A stretch of 64,000 bases of DNA from Actinocorallia herbida (GTDB lineage Bacteria > Actinomycetota > Actinomycetes > Streptosporangiales > Streptosporangiaceae): positions 372,001-436,000 of the forward strand of contig NZ_RJKE01000001.1 of assembly GCF_003751225.1 (NCBI RefSeq), read 5' to 3'. Below the pieces are notes generated by a model that ran no database searches, was not told the DNA's origin, and was given only the letters and a program-made list of their open reading frames with translations. This document shows positions 41,141 through 49,878 of the stretch, piece by piece (the stretch's first letter is position 1; each line of letters begins with the position of its first letter). Position numbers and translations under genes: made by a program.

Positions 41141-42565
41141 CTACGCCTCCCACGAGGGGCGGGCACGCGGGACCGTCGACGGGAGGGCCACGGCGAGGGC
41201 GACCATCGCCGTGCCGAGGGCGATCATGAAGACGACGCACGGCCACTGCCACGGCTCGGGCAGGTACAGGGCCAGGAACCAGGAACGCACGTCGGCGTCG
41301 AAGGTCTTGAGGAGCCCCGCGACGATGCCCTGCGGGAACAGCGGGCACCAGGCCGTCGACCACAGCGCGACCATGAGCAGGGTCTTCCAGCGAGGCAGCC
41401 CGGCCGGGAGGCCGGCCCAGTGCTCGGGCAGGACCTTCGGGAGTTCCAGCGTGACCGCGGTCCCTCCGCCGGGCGGGCTGTCGACGGCCACGGTCCCGTC
41501 GAAGGCCGCGAGCCGGTCTTCGATCCCGTGGAGTCCCGTTCCCGCCGACGGGTCCGCGCCGCCCCGGCCGTCGTCGGCGACCCGGACGAACAGGTGCGGC
41601 CCGACCCCGCCGAGGGCCACCTCGACGGACGCGGCGCCCGAGTGCCGGGCGGCGTTGGCGAGCAGCTCGCTGACCGCGAAGTAGACGGCGGCCTCCACGG
41701 GCGGTTCCGGCCGGTGCGGGAGGTCGATCTCGACCGACGCGCGCAGCGGGCTCTCCAGCGCGAGGAGCCGCACGGCGTCGGCGAGGCCGCGTTCGGCGAG
41801 GACGGGCGGATGGACGGCGTGGATGACGCGGCGCAGCTCGGTGAGGGTCTCGGCCGACGCCTCCCGGGCCCTGGCCATCATCGCCTTGGCCGCGTCGGGG
41901 TCGGTGTCCATGAGCTGTTCGGCGGTGCCGAGCGTCATGCCGAGGGCGATGAGGCGGGCTTGGGCGCCGTCGTGCAGGTCGCGTTCGATCCGGCGCATCT
42001 CGGCGGCCTGGGTGCCGACCGCCAGGTGCCGCGCACGGGTCACCCGCTCCAGCCGCTGGTTCAGCCGGCTGGAGGCGGTGGCGGAGAGCAGGAGGCCGCA
42101 CCAAGCGGCGTGCACGCGCAGCCCGTGGGCCGGAAGCAGCAACAGCAGGGGCAGCAGCGCCAGCTTGACGAGCGGGTCGAGCAGTAGCCAGAGGGCGTCG
42201 CGCCAGGTCGCGGGGTCCTCGGCCAGCCACTTCCAGCGGTCGTTCCAGGCGGGGAACCGGGGCGACTTGTAGAGGGTGCGGTGGGAGCGGTACATGCCGT
42301 CGGGCTGCGGTACCGGGGGCGGAGGCGGGGGAAGGTAGGGCGGGTCGATCCGGGTTCCGGTGGAGGACTCCACGAGGCGTCGTGCCGCGCCGGTCACCTT
42401 CCGGACGAGGCGGACCTGCGGCGGGAGCACGAAGACCAGGCCGAGGCCGAAGACGAGGACGACGCACAGCACGGTGGTCGCGAGCGCGACGAGCTCGGCG
42501 ACGACGAGCGCCAGCAGCGCACCGACCTGACCGTATCTCCGCAGCATCCTGACAGTGTGCTTCAT
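41141..42565 (-). CDS. NarL-type sensor histidine kinase
   Basis: A 474-residue kinase. Hydrophobic helices lie near the N-terminus (about 12-45) and around 135-175. HisKA_3 has RRIERDLHDGAQARLIALGM with the phosphorylated His, and HATPase_c has FAVSELLANAARHSG and DDGRGGADPSAGTGLHGIEDR. Two further transmembrane helices follow the ATPase domain, which is unusual because most such kinases end there. ATG 42565 is assumed; an earlier GTG is possible. Confidence 0.9.
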   Translation of the reverse strand: MKHTVRMLRRYGQVGALLALVVAELVALATTVLCVVLVFGLGLVFVLPPQVRLVRKVTGAARRLVESSTGTRIDPPYLPPPPPPVPQPDGMYRSHRTLYKSPRFPAWNDRWKWLAEDPATWRDALWLLLDPLVKLALLPLLLLLPAHGLRVHAAWCGLLLSATASSRLNQRLERVTRARHLAVGTQAAEMRRIERDLHDGAQARLIALGMTLGTAEQLMDTDPDAAKAMMARAREASAETLTELRRVIHAVHPPVLAERGLADAVRLLALESPLRASVEIDLPHRPEPPVEAAVYFAVSELLANAARHSGAASVEVALGGVGPHLFVRVADDGRGGADPSAGTGLHGIEDRLAAFDGTVAVDSPPGGGTAVTLELPKVLPEHWAGLPAGLPRWKTLLMVALWSTAWCPLFPQGIVAGLLKTFDADVRSWFLALYLPEPWQWPCVVFMIALGTAMVALAVALPSTVPRARPSWEA

Positions 42566-42657
42566 CTGGGCGAAGAGTCCTATGGCACCTAGATGCACCA
42601 TGGATCGGCATTCAGCGCCGATGTCCGGACCCGCCGGGCCTTTCTAGCTTGGTCGCC

Positions 42658-43563
42658 ATGAACGTCATAGAGGTGGAGAACCTCCACAAAAGGTACGAGG
42701 ACCACGTGGCGGTGGACGACGTGTCGTTCACGGTCGCGGCCGGGGAGATCTTCGGGATCCTCGGACCGAACGGCGCGGGCAAGACGACCACCGTCGAGTG
42801 CGTGTCCGGGCTCCGCGCGCGGGACGGCGGCCTGGTGCGCGTCGCGGGAATCGACCCCGCCGAGGACCGCGACGCGCTGCGCCGCGTCCTCGGCGTCCAG
42901 CTCCAGAGCTCGGCGCTGCCCGAGAAGATCAAGGTCTGGGAGGCACTCGACCTCTACGCCTCCTTCTATCCCGACCCCGCCGACTGGCCCGAGCTGATGG
43001 CGCGGGTCGGGCTCGCCGACAAGCGGAACGCGTTGTTCGCGTCGCTTTCCGGCGGGCAGAAGCAGCGGCTGTCGGTGGCCCTCGCACTCGTCGGGAAGCC
43101 GCGCGTCGCCGTGCTGGACGAGCTGACGACGGGCCTCGACCCGCAGTCCCGCCGCGACACCTGGGAGCTGGTCGAGCAGGTCCGCGACTCGGGCGTGACG
43201 ATCGTGCTCGTCACCCACTTCATGGAGGAGGCCGAGCGCCTCTGCGACCGGATCGCGCTCATCGACACGGGCAGGGTCGCCGCGATCGACACCCCCGACG
43301 GGCTCGTCGCCCGGATCGGCGGCGGCCAGACGATGCGGTTCCGCCCCTCGGCGGAGTTCGACCTCGCCCTCCTGACCGAGATCCCCGAGGTCGCCGACGC
43401 GGGCGTCGAGGACGGCCACGTCGTGGTCTCCGGCACGGGCGACCTCGTCCCCGCCGTGACGCTCCTGCTGGCCCGGCACGGCGTCGTCCCCACCGGGCTG
43501 CGGGTCGAGCAGGCGACACTCGACGACGCGTTCGTCGCCCTCACCGGAAGGAAGATCAAGTGA
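42658..43563 (+). CDS. ABC exporter ATP-binding protein (DrrA-like)
   Basis: A 301-residue ATPase: Walker A GPNGAGKTTT, Q-loop QLQSS, signature LSGGQKQRLS, Walker B VAVLDELTTGLDP and switch VTHFMEEAERLCDR. The C-terminal 80-residue extension is typical of drug exporters such as DrrA. It overlaps the permease start as GTGA. It lies 92 bases from the divergent kinase gene. Confidence 0.92.
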   Translation: MNVIEVENLHKRYEDHVAVDDVSFTVAAGEIFGILGPNGAGKTTTVECVSGLRARDGGLVRVAGIDPAEDRDALRRVLGVQLQSSALPEKIKVWEALDLYASFYPDPADWPELMARVGLADKRNALFASLSGGQKQRLSVALALVGKPRVAVLDELTTGLDPQSRRDTWELVEQVRDSGVTIVLVTHFMEEAERLCDRIALIDTGRVAAIDTPDGLVARIGGGQTMRFRPSAEFDLALLTEIPEVADAGVEDGHVVVSGTGDLVPAVTLLLARHGVVPTGLRVEQATLDDAFVALTGRKIK

Positions 43564-44294
43564 AGAAGATCCTGCTCGTCGAGACCAAGCTGTTCCTGCG
43601 CGACTGGGCCGGCGGCCTCTTCACGCTGCTGCTCCCCGTCGGCCTGGTACTCGGCATCGGCCAGATCCCCGACCTGCGCAAGGCCGACCCGAACCTCGGC
43701 GGCGAGCGCTTCGTCGACGCCCAGCTCCCCGCGACGATGATCCTCCTCTCGCTGCTGACCGCGGCCTTCACCATGCTGCCCGCAGTACTGGCCACCTACC
43801 GTGAGCAGGGCATCCTGCGCCGGATGTCCACGACGCCCGTCCACCCGGCCCGCCTCCTGGGCGCGCAGCTCCTGCTCAACCTGGCCGTCGTGGCGGTCGG
43901 CGCGCTCGCGATCGTCGGCTCCGCGTGGCTCGTCCTCGGCTCCGACCTCCCGGCGAACCCCGTCGGATTCGTCCTGGTGTTCCTGCTCGGCGCCGCGGCG
44001 ATGCTCGCGCTCGGCCTGGTGATCGCGGGGGTGGCCGCCAGCGGCAAATCGGCCCCGGCGTTCGGCTCCGCCGCGATGTTCCCGCTGCTGTTCCTCGCCG
44101 GCATGTGGATCCCCCGCGAGGTCATGCCCGACGCGCTGCGCACCGTCAGCGACTACTCGGTGGTGGGCCCCTTCGTGAACGCCCTCCGCGACACCTGGGC
44201 CGGCGACTGGCCCGAACTCTCCCACCTGGCCGTCATCACCGTCGGCCTCGCCCTCTTCACGGCCCTCGCCGTCCGCGTGTTCCGCTGGGAATGA
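43560..44294 (+). CDS. ABC exporter permease (DrrB/ABC-2 type)
   Basis: A 244-residue membrane protein with six hydrophobic helices. TYREQGILRRMSTTPVHPARLLGAQLL is the ABC-2 coupling region, and GSAAMFPLLFLAGMWIPREVMPDALR is the conserved extracellular block. Begins at GTG inside the ATPase stop. With the ATPase it would export a lipid or drug, probably controlled by the two-component pair. Confidence 0.9.
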   Translation: MKKILLVETKLFLRDWAGGLFTLLLPVGLVLGIGQIPDLRKADPNLGGERFVDAQLPATMILLSLLTAAFTMLPAVLATYREQGILRRMSTTPVHPARLLGAQLLLNLAVVAVGALAIVGSAWLVLGSDLPANPVGFVLVFLLGAAAMLALGLVIAGVAASGKSAPAFGSAAMFPLLFLAGMWIPREVMPDALRTVSDYSVVGPFVNALRDTWAGDWPELSHLAVITVGLALFTALAVRVFRWE

Positions 44295-44385
44295 CGGAAG
44301 CTCGTTCCGGCGGAAAGAACGGACAAGGCCCCGGGCGAGGATTACTGTCGGCGACATACCGTCACGCGAACCGAGTGAGGCGCCG

Positions 44386-45225
44386 ATGAGCCGCACCGCC
44401 GTCGATCCGGACTCCCTGCGGACCCACTTCAGGGACGAGCTGCGCAGGCTCCGCGCCAACGCGGGGCTGTCGCGCAGCCGCCTCGCGACGGCGCTGGGCT
44501 GCACGCCGCAGTGGCTCGCGAAACTGGAGTCCGGCGAACGCACCGTCTCCCCCCGGACCGCCCTGGACCTCGACACCTACTTCAAGACCGAAGGCTGGGA
44601 CAGCGACGACGGCCTCTTCGTCCGCCTCCACCGCTCCCTCAAGTCCGCTCAGGGATCACGCGTTCTTCTGCCCGGTTTCGAGGCTTATCTGGAGTACGAA
44701 AAGAAGGCGACGGTCCTGTGCGAGTACTCCGCGCAGGTCGTGCCAGGGCTCCTCCAGACCGAGGCGTATGCGCGAGGCACCATGAGCCTGGACACCCCTG
44801 AGCAGACCGCGGAGTCCCGCGTCGCCGGACGCCTTCTACGACAGGAACTCCTCACCGCGAAAGTACCTCCGGTCGCGAAGTTCGTTCTCGACGCGTCGGT
44901 GCTCCTCCGTCCCGTGGGCGGGGCGGAGGTGATGGCCGGGCAACTGCTGAGGCTGATCGAACTGTCCGCGCTGCCGCGGGTGGGCATCCATGTCCTGCCG
45001 TTCGAGCCGGTCATTCCCGCCGCGCTGGATTCGAGCTTCACCCTGCTCGGGTTCGGCGACGGCACGGACCTGATGTACGTCGAGACGGGAGGAGGCGCCC
45101 AGATCATCCAGAGGCCGGATCTCGTCATGACCGGTCGCACGCGCTTTCATACACTCATGGGCGAGGCGCTTTCCCAGGCCGAGTCGGTCGACCTGATCAG
45201 GCGCAGACTGGAGGAGTCCCGGTGA
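44386..45225 (+). CDS. XRE-family regulator with DUF5753
   Basis: A 279-residue regulator. HTH at about 12-60 (FRDELRRLRANAGLSRSRLATALGCTPQWLAKLESGERTV, cut in two helices) and DUF5753 after residue 90 (VLCEYSAQVVPGLLQTEAYAR ... RVGIHVLPFEPVIPAALDSSFTLL). The stop overlaps the following DUF397 gene by four bases. It is a separate copy from those at 14765 and 17565, and its HTH differs from both. Confidence 0.9.
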   Translation: MSRTAVDPDSLRTHFRDELRRLRANAGLSRSRLATALGCTPQWLAKLESGERTVSPRTALDLDTYFKTEGWDSDDGLFVRLHRSLKSAQGSRVLLPGFEAYLEYEKKATVLCEYSAQVVPGLLQTEAYARGTMSLDTPEQTAESRVAGRLLRQELLTAKVPPVAKFVLDASVLLRPVGGAEVMAGQLLRLIELSALPRVGIHVLPFEPVIPAALDSSFTLLGFGDGTDLMYVETGGGAQIIQRPDLVMTGRTRFHTLMGEALSQAESVDLIRRRLEESR

Positions 45226-45416
45226 CAGCGAGTCGGGAAGAGCTCTGCACGGTTTGGCGAAAGAGCACACGGAGCACGGGTCAGGGCGGGAACTGCGTGG
45301 AACTGGCCGACGGTCGGGACGCGGTCTCGCTCCGGGACTCCAAGCGTCCCGCCGACGGCCGGGTCGTCGTCTCGCGGGTGGTTCTGCGGGCGCTGTTCGA
45401 CGGGGTGCGGGGCTGA
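45222..45416 (+). CDS. DUF397 protein
   Basis: A 64-residue DUF397 protein: VWRKSTRSTGQGGNCVELAD and VSLRDSKRPADGRVVVS. GTG start overlaps the regulator stop (GTGA). It is the partner of the XRE/DUF5753 protein upstream. The tail of the gene converges on the D,D-carboxypeptidase gene with an 18-base gap. Confidence 0.9.
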   Translation: MTASREELCTVWRKSTRSTGQGGNCVELADGRDAVSLRDSKRPADGRVVVSRVVLRALFDGVRG

Positions 45417-45434
45417 CGGGCGGCCGGTACCGCG

Positions 45435-46343
45435 TCAGGACGCGATGCGGGGCGGGGCCGGGGTGAGGGTGACCGTGGTCTTGGTGCTGTAGGCCCAGTC
45501 GAGCATCTTGACGGCGTCGGTGAAGCGCGTGGTGGTGGAGGTGCTCTTGAGGACGATGCCGTACACGGTGTGCTTCTTGCGGCGGGCGACGAACATGTAG
45601 CAGCCGCCGGCGGAGCCCGTGGAGCCGGTCTTGATGCCGAAGAGGCCCGGGTAGCCGGTGTTGTCCTCGTCGGTGCCGCTGCCCTTGAGCAGGAGGTCCT
45701 GGGTGCGCAGCGGGTAGACGCGGCCCTTCAGGGAGGTGATGTCCTTCCGGACGGTCCTGACGATCGTGGCGAAGGTCTTGTTCTTCATCGCGTACCGGGC
45801 CAGCTTGAGCTGGTCGGCGGCGGTGGTGAGGTCGCCCTTCGCGGGCTGGCCGTCGAAGGACTCGTAGTTCGTGCGCGTCATGCCGAGCTTCTTGGCCAGG
45901 GCGTCCATCTTGTTCTGGGCGCCGAGGTAGCCGCCGGTGCCGCCGTAGGACTCCGCGAGGGCGTAGGCGGCGTCGCTGCCGGACTCGATGAGCATCGCCT
46001 CGAGGAGCTGGCGGGCGGTGAGGACGTCGCCGGGGACGAGGTGGCTGTTGCTGGCGCCCCAGCTGTCGACCCAGTCCTTGTACTTCTGCTTGATGGTGAT
46101 CTTGCGGCCCAGGTCGCCGCGCTTGAGCACGACCATCGCCAGCGCGACCTTGTTCATGCTGCCGACCGGCATCCGCTTGTTCGGATTGCGCTTCCACAGG
46201 ACCTTCCCCGTGGTGGCGTCGAAGAGGATCGCCGACGTGCCGGAGACGCCCGCCGGGGCCTTGGGCTTGGCCTCCGCGGCGCCGACCGGGACCAGGGTGA
46301 GCATGGACGCCGCGAGCGCCGTCGCGGTCAGCTTCTTGAACAT
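45435..46343 (-). CDS. D-alanyl-D-alanine carboxypeptidase family protein
   Basis: A 302-residue secreted serine peptidase. The signal peptide is MFKKLTATALAASMLTLVPVGA. Active-site motifs are SMNK (SxxK) in RMPVGSMNKVALAM, SGS in IESGSDAAYAL where SxN is usual, and KTG in FGIKTGSTGSAGG. It would trim the peptidoglycan stem peptide outside the membrane. There is no C-terminal anchor. The Asn-to-Ser change in the second motif is noted; similar variants occur in other actinomycete homologues as far as I recall. Confidence 0.88.
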   Translation of the reverse strand: MFKKLTATALAASMLTLVPVGAAEAKPKAPAGVSGTSAILFDATTGKVLWKRNPNKRMPVGSMNKVALAMVVLKRGDLGRKITIKQKYKDWVDSWGASNSHLVPGDVLTARQLLEAMLIESGSDAAYALAESYGGTGGYLGAQNKMDALAKKLGMTRTNYESFDGQPAKGDLTTAADQLKLARYAMKNKTFATIVRTVRKDITSLKGRVYPLRTQDLLLKGSGTDEDNTGYPGLFGIKTGSTGSAGGCYMFVARRKKHTVYGIVLKSTSTTTRFTDAVKMLDWAYSTKTTVTLTPAPPRIAS

Positions 46344-46499
46344 GGGCTGTCCCCTTCGTCGGATTCCTCGCAAGCCCGGAGAGATTACCGCGATCTTGAG
46401 AATCCCGCAGGAAATCGACATGTCCGTAAAGAGACATCGGGGGTGTGCCGGGCGGAAAAACCGGTGGCGGAGGCGGTGCCCGCCCGGCAGGTTGGGCCG

Positions 46500-47081
46500 A
46501 TGCAGATGTACGAGATCCGGGCGGACTACGACGCGGACGACATCGTCGTCTACCAGGCCTACGGCCCGGCCATCGGCGACGCGGCGGTCCGGGCGGGCGG
46601 GTTCGTCCCGCCGTTCTCGCGCACCCGGATGACCTGGATCAAGCCCTCGTTCCTCTGGCTGATGGAGCGCAGCGGGTGGGGCCGCAAACCCGGCCAGGAG
46701 CGGATCCTCGGCGTGCGGATCAGCCGCTCGGGCTGGGAGTCCGCGCTGCGCCGAGCCGTGCTGACGAGTCCGGAACGGGACGTCCACGGCGACTCCGCGG
46801 CCTGGCGGAAGGCGCTGCGCGAAGCCGACGTCCGGGTCCAATGGGATCCCGAGCGGACGCTGCGGGGCGGGAAGCTCGAAGCGCGCAGCATCCAGGTCGG
46901 CGTCAGCCGCCACGCCATCGACGAGTACGCCGACGAGTGGGTGCGCGAGATCGTCGACCTCACGCCGCTCACCCGGCGGATCCACCGGCTCGTCGTGGAC
47001 GGGCGGCACGGCCGGGCGCGGGATCTCCTGCCGCCGTCGCGGCCCTACCCGTTCGAGGCGCCGCACCTTCGGCTGAGCTGA
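46500..47081 (+). CDS. DUF4291 family protein
   Basis: A 193-residue soluble protein with the family features: IVVYQAYGPAIGDAAVRAG, RMTWIKPSFLWLMERSGWG, LGVRISRSGWESALRRAV and VQWDPER. DUF4291 members act as orphan single-gene proteins of unknown function, sometimes linked to nucleotide or RNA metabolism. The ATG at 46500 is used; a second ATG is two codons later. Confidence 0.88.
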   Translation: MQMYEIRADYDADDIVVYQAYGPAIGDAAVRAGGFVPPFSRTRMTWIKPSFLWLMERSGWGRKPGQERILGVRISRSGWESALRRAVLTSPERDVHGDSAAWRKALREADVRVQWDPERTLRGGKLEARSIQVGVSRHAIDEYADEWVREIVDLTPLTRRIHRLVVDGRHGRARDLLPPSRPYPFEAPHLRLS

Positions 47082-47150
47082 GGCCGCGGCACGCCGGGGC
47101 GAGGTCGACTGACGGTTCGGCGGGGCGTGACGGATGCGACACTCTCCGTC

Positions 47151-47576
47151 ATGACCTGGCTTCGGAATCTGGGCAGGGCGGCGGCCGCGGCGTCCGCGCT
47201 CGTCGGGATGGCGGCGGCCTGCGCCGCGTGCGAGGGCGTGAACGACGCGACGGCGGGCGGTGCCGCGCGGGACGGACTCCCGCGCGCGGCCGACGGGAGG
47301 GACGTCCGCGCCTGCTTCAACGGGAACTGCGAGATCCTCGTCGACGGCAGAACGGAGATCCCGCTGAACGAGCGCTTCGGCTTCCGGACCTTCTCCTTCG
47401 ATCCGGCCGACTCCACCTGGCGCTACACCTACCGGACGGGCGGCACCGGCAAGATGCGCGTCAGCGGGCTCGGCGCGAACGCCTCGTGGCTCGGCACCTC
47501 CCCGGTCCGCATGCTCAAACTCCGCATCCTCGCCCGAGACGGCGACAAAGCCGTGATCTCGCTCAGCTCCGACTGA
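47151..47576 (+). CDS. Small secreted protein
   Basis: A 141-residue protein with a hydrophobic signal region (LGRAAAAASALVGMAAACAAC) that ends at cysteines and could be a lipoprotein signal. The mature part has FNGNCEILVDGRTEIPLNERFGFRTF, a beta-strand-rich fold with two cysteines. I do not recognise the family. An in-frame GTG 24 bases upstream (47127) is an alternative start. No operon partner. Confidence 0.6.
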   Translation: MTWLRNLGRAAAAASALVGMAAACAACEGVNDATAGGAARDGLPRAADGRDVRACFNGNCEILVDGRTEIPLNERFGFRTFSFDPADSTWRYTYRTGGTGKMRVSGLGANASWLGTSPVRMLKLRILARDGDKAVISLSSD

Positions 47577-47589
47577 CCGCCCTCGGCCG

Positions 47590-48270
47590 TCAGGGTTCGG
47601 ACGGGCCGGTGAACCAGGACGCGAGGAGTTCCGCGCCGCCGTGCCAGGCGAGGGATCCGATCTGGGTGACGAGCGCGGCGCGGGGGAGAGCGGCGCCGGC
47701 GGCGAGCCACCAGTCGATGGCGGCGGTGGCCGAGCCGAGCATGGCCTGGGCGCTGGGCGCGGCGAGCTCCGGCGGGGTGCCGGTGGCGGTCAGCATCGCC
47801 TCGATCGCCTCGGCGAGGCCGGTGACGAGCGTGCCGGGTCCGTATCCGTGGGCCTGATGACGGGCGCCTGGAGTACCCGGTCGCGCCGGGGAGCCCGTCG
47901 CCGGTCCGTCGGGCGGGCGGGCGAGGGCGCGGTAGAGGGACGGCTCGCGCTCCGCCCAGGCGAACAGGACGTCGAGCATCGCGTGGAAGCGGTCCTCGGC
48001 GGGGCCGGGACCGCCGAGCGCGGTGAGCATCGCGGCCATGAGGCGGTCGGCGTGGCGGTGGCCGAGAGCGGCCAGGACCGCGGGCCTGCTGGGGAAGACC
48101 GCGTAGACGGCGGAGCGGGCGTAGCCGGACGCGCGGGCCATGTCGCTCAGGCTCGCGGTGGGCCCGTGCAGGCGCAGGGCCTCCTCCGCGGCGTCCAGGA
48201 GGTCCGCGCGGCGCTGCTCGGGGTCGACGCCGGGGCCCGCCGGGCGGCCGCGGCCGCGCTGGTTGGCCAC
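47590..48270 (-). CDS. TetR-family regulator
   Basis: A 226-residue repressor starting (GTG) ANQRGRGRPAGPGVDPEQRR. The HTH lies at about 25-65 (LLDAAEEALRLHGPTASLSDMARASGYARSAVYAVFPSRPAVL, in pieces). The C-terminal domain has FAWAEREPSLYRAL and ATAAIDWWLAAG. It is divergent from the carotenoid oxygenase gene, and a palindrome at 48306-48325 lies between them. It probably represses that gene. Confidence 0.88.
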   Translation of the reverse strand: MANQRGRGRPAGPGVDPEQRRADLLDAAEEALRLHGPTASLSDMARASGYARSAVYAVFPSRPAVLAALGHRHADRLMAAMLTALGGPGPAEDRFHAMLDVLFAWAEREPSLYRALARPPDGPATGSPARPGTPGARHQAHGYGPGTLVTGLAEAIEAMLTATGTPPELAAPSAQAMLGSATAAIDWWLAAGAALPRAALVTQIGSLAWHGGAELLASWFTGPSEP

Positions 48271-48305
48271 GGGGTCATCGTAGGGGCCCTTGACGCGGTC
48301 CTCCA

Positions 48306-48325
48306 AAAAGTACAGCTTGTCTTTT
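48306..48325 (+). promoter_or_regulatory. Candidate TetR operator abutting the carotenoid oxygenase start
   Basis: The palindrome has arms AAAAG and CTTTT with centre AGCT (pattern AAAAG-N3-AGCT-N3-CTTTT). It ends one base before the ATG at 48326 and lies 36 bases upstream of the divergent regulator start. Position suits repression of both directions. Confidence 0.5.
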
Positions 48326-49816
48326 ATGCGCATGTGGGAAGCGGTTCCCGGCGAGCGGGACCTCGCCGTCGACGAGATCACCGGACGGCTGCCGGAAGGG
48401 CTCACCGGCACCCTGTACCGCAACGGGTCGGGCCGCTGGGACGTCGGTCCCACGGCCGTGGACTGCCTCTTCGACACCGACGGGATGATCGGCGCGTTCG
48501 CCCTCGACGGGCGCGGCGTCCGCTTCCGCAACCGCTTCGTGCGCACGCGGCAGTACACGACGTCGCTGCGCAAGGGGCGCCTGACGACGCGGGGCCTCGG
48601 CCGCCAGCGCCGGGGCGGCGTCGCGGCCAACATGCTGCGCCCGCCCGCCAACACCGCCAACACCAGCGTCCTGCTCCGCGACGACCGGGTCCTCGCCCTC
48701 TGGGAGGCGGGCCGCCCGCACGAGCTCGACGCCGACACCCTGGAGACGCGCGGGACCACCGACCTCGGGGGAGCGCTCAAAGGGCTCCTCGGCGCCTACT
48801 CCGCGCATTTCCGGCACGACCCGGAGACCGGCGCGGTGGTGAACTTCGGATTCGACCCCTATATGCCGCGCGTGGACGCGCGCTGGGTGCGCGCCGGGGG
48901 CGACGCCAAGGAGCGCAGGAGCAGGCTGCGCGAGACCCTCGCCGAGGCACGGCCCCGGATGCGGCTCCGGCTCTACGAGACCGACCGGGCGGGCGCCACC
49001 CGCTACCTGCGCGCGGTGCCGCTGCCCGGTTTCTCCTTCATGCACGACATGGCCCTGACGCGCGGGTACCAGGTGTTCGCCGCGACCCCGTTGCGCTTCG
49101 ACCCCGTCCCGATCATGACGGGCGCCGCGCCGATGATGGACGCGCTGCACTTCGCGCCGGACGAGGCGGCGGCGTTCCTCCTCGTGCCGCGCGACGGCGG
49201 TCCCGTCCGGGTGGTGGAGACGGATCCGTTCTTCTTCTTCCACTTCGTCAACGCCTACGACGACGGCCCGGATGTCGTCGTCGACCTCGTCAGGTACGCG
49301 CCCGAGACGTTCGGGGCGGCGATGGCGTTCTTCGCCGACGTGCGCCGGGCCGACGCGGCGGCGGGGACGCTCACCCGGTACCGGATCCGGGCCTCGGGCG
49401 CGGTCGAGACCGAGACCGTCAGCGGGGCGGCGGTGGAGGCGCCTCAGTTCGACCTGCGGCTCTCGGCGGCCGAGCACCGCTACAGCTACGCGCTGGCCCG
49501 CACCGACGGCCTCACCGGGCCGCTCGGGCCCGGCTTCGGCATCGCCCGCTTCGACCACCGCACCGGCGCGACCGACGCCTACGCGACCCCCGAGGACGTC
49601 CTGGTCGAACCGGTCTTCGTGCCGCGCGGGCCGGGCGCGGCGGAGGACGACGGCTGGATCCTGACGGTCGGGTACCACGCCCCGTCCCACCGAAGCCGCC
49701 TCATGGTCTTCGAGGCCGCGCACCTCCCCGACGGGCCGATCGCCGAGGCCTGGCTGCCCTTCCACCTGCCCTTCAACTTCCACGGCGCCTTCACCCCGCG
49801 CGTGGCGGCCCTCTGA
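48326..49816 (+). CDS. Carotenoid-cleavage-type oxygenase
   Basis: A 496-residue beta-propeller non-haem-iron dioxygenase. The iron-binding histidines fit SAHFRHD, FSFMHDMAL, FFFFHFVNA and FNFHGAFTP at the four expected places. The N-terminal LYRNGSGRWDVGPTAVDCLFDTDGMI block is typical of the lignostilbene and carotenoid cleavage family. The substrate is a carotenoid, apocarotenoid or stilbene. No RBS is apparent at the ATG (48326), so the transcript may be leaderless. Confidence 0.9.
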   Translation: MRMWEAVPGERDLAVDEITGRLPEGLTGTLYRNGSGRWDVGPTAVDCLFDTDGMIGAFALDGRGVRFRNRFVRTRQYTTSLRKGRLTTRGLGRQRRGGVAANMLRPPANTANTSVLLRDDRVLALWEAGRPHELDADTLETRGTTDLGGALKGLLGAYSAHFRHDPETGAVVNFGFDPYMPRVDARWVRAGGDAKERRSRLRETLAEARPRMRLRLYETDRAGATRYLRAVPLPGFSFMHDMALTRGYQVFAATPLRFDPVPIMTGAAPMMDALHFAPDEAAAFLLVPRDGGPVRVVETDPFFFFHFVNAYDDGPDVVVDLVRYAPETFGAAMAFFADVRRADAAAGTLTRYRIRASGAVETETVSGAAVEAPQFDLRLSAAEHRYSYALARTDGLTGPLGPGFGIARFDHRTGATDAYATPEDVLVEPVFVPRGPGAAEDDGWILTVGYHAPSHRSRLMVFEAAHLPDGPIAEAWLPFHLPFNFHGAFTPRVAAL

Positions 49817-49878
49817 CCCGCTCCTGAGATTCCCGGAAACGCCGCGTCCTGTCGGTGGGGCGCGCGAAGATCGCGCCC

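Noticed and set aside
47641-49827. 728-codon plus-strand frame across the TetR and carotenoid oxygenase genes
   Set aside because: It overlaps both real genes in another frame and its product is Arg/Gly/Pro-rich without motifs.
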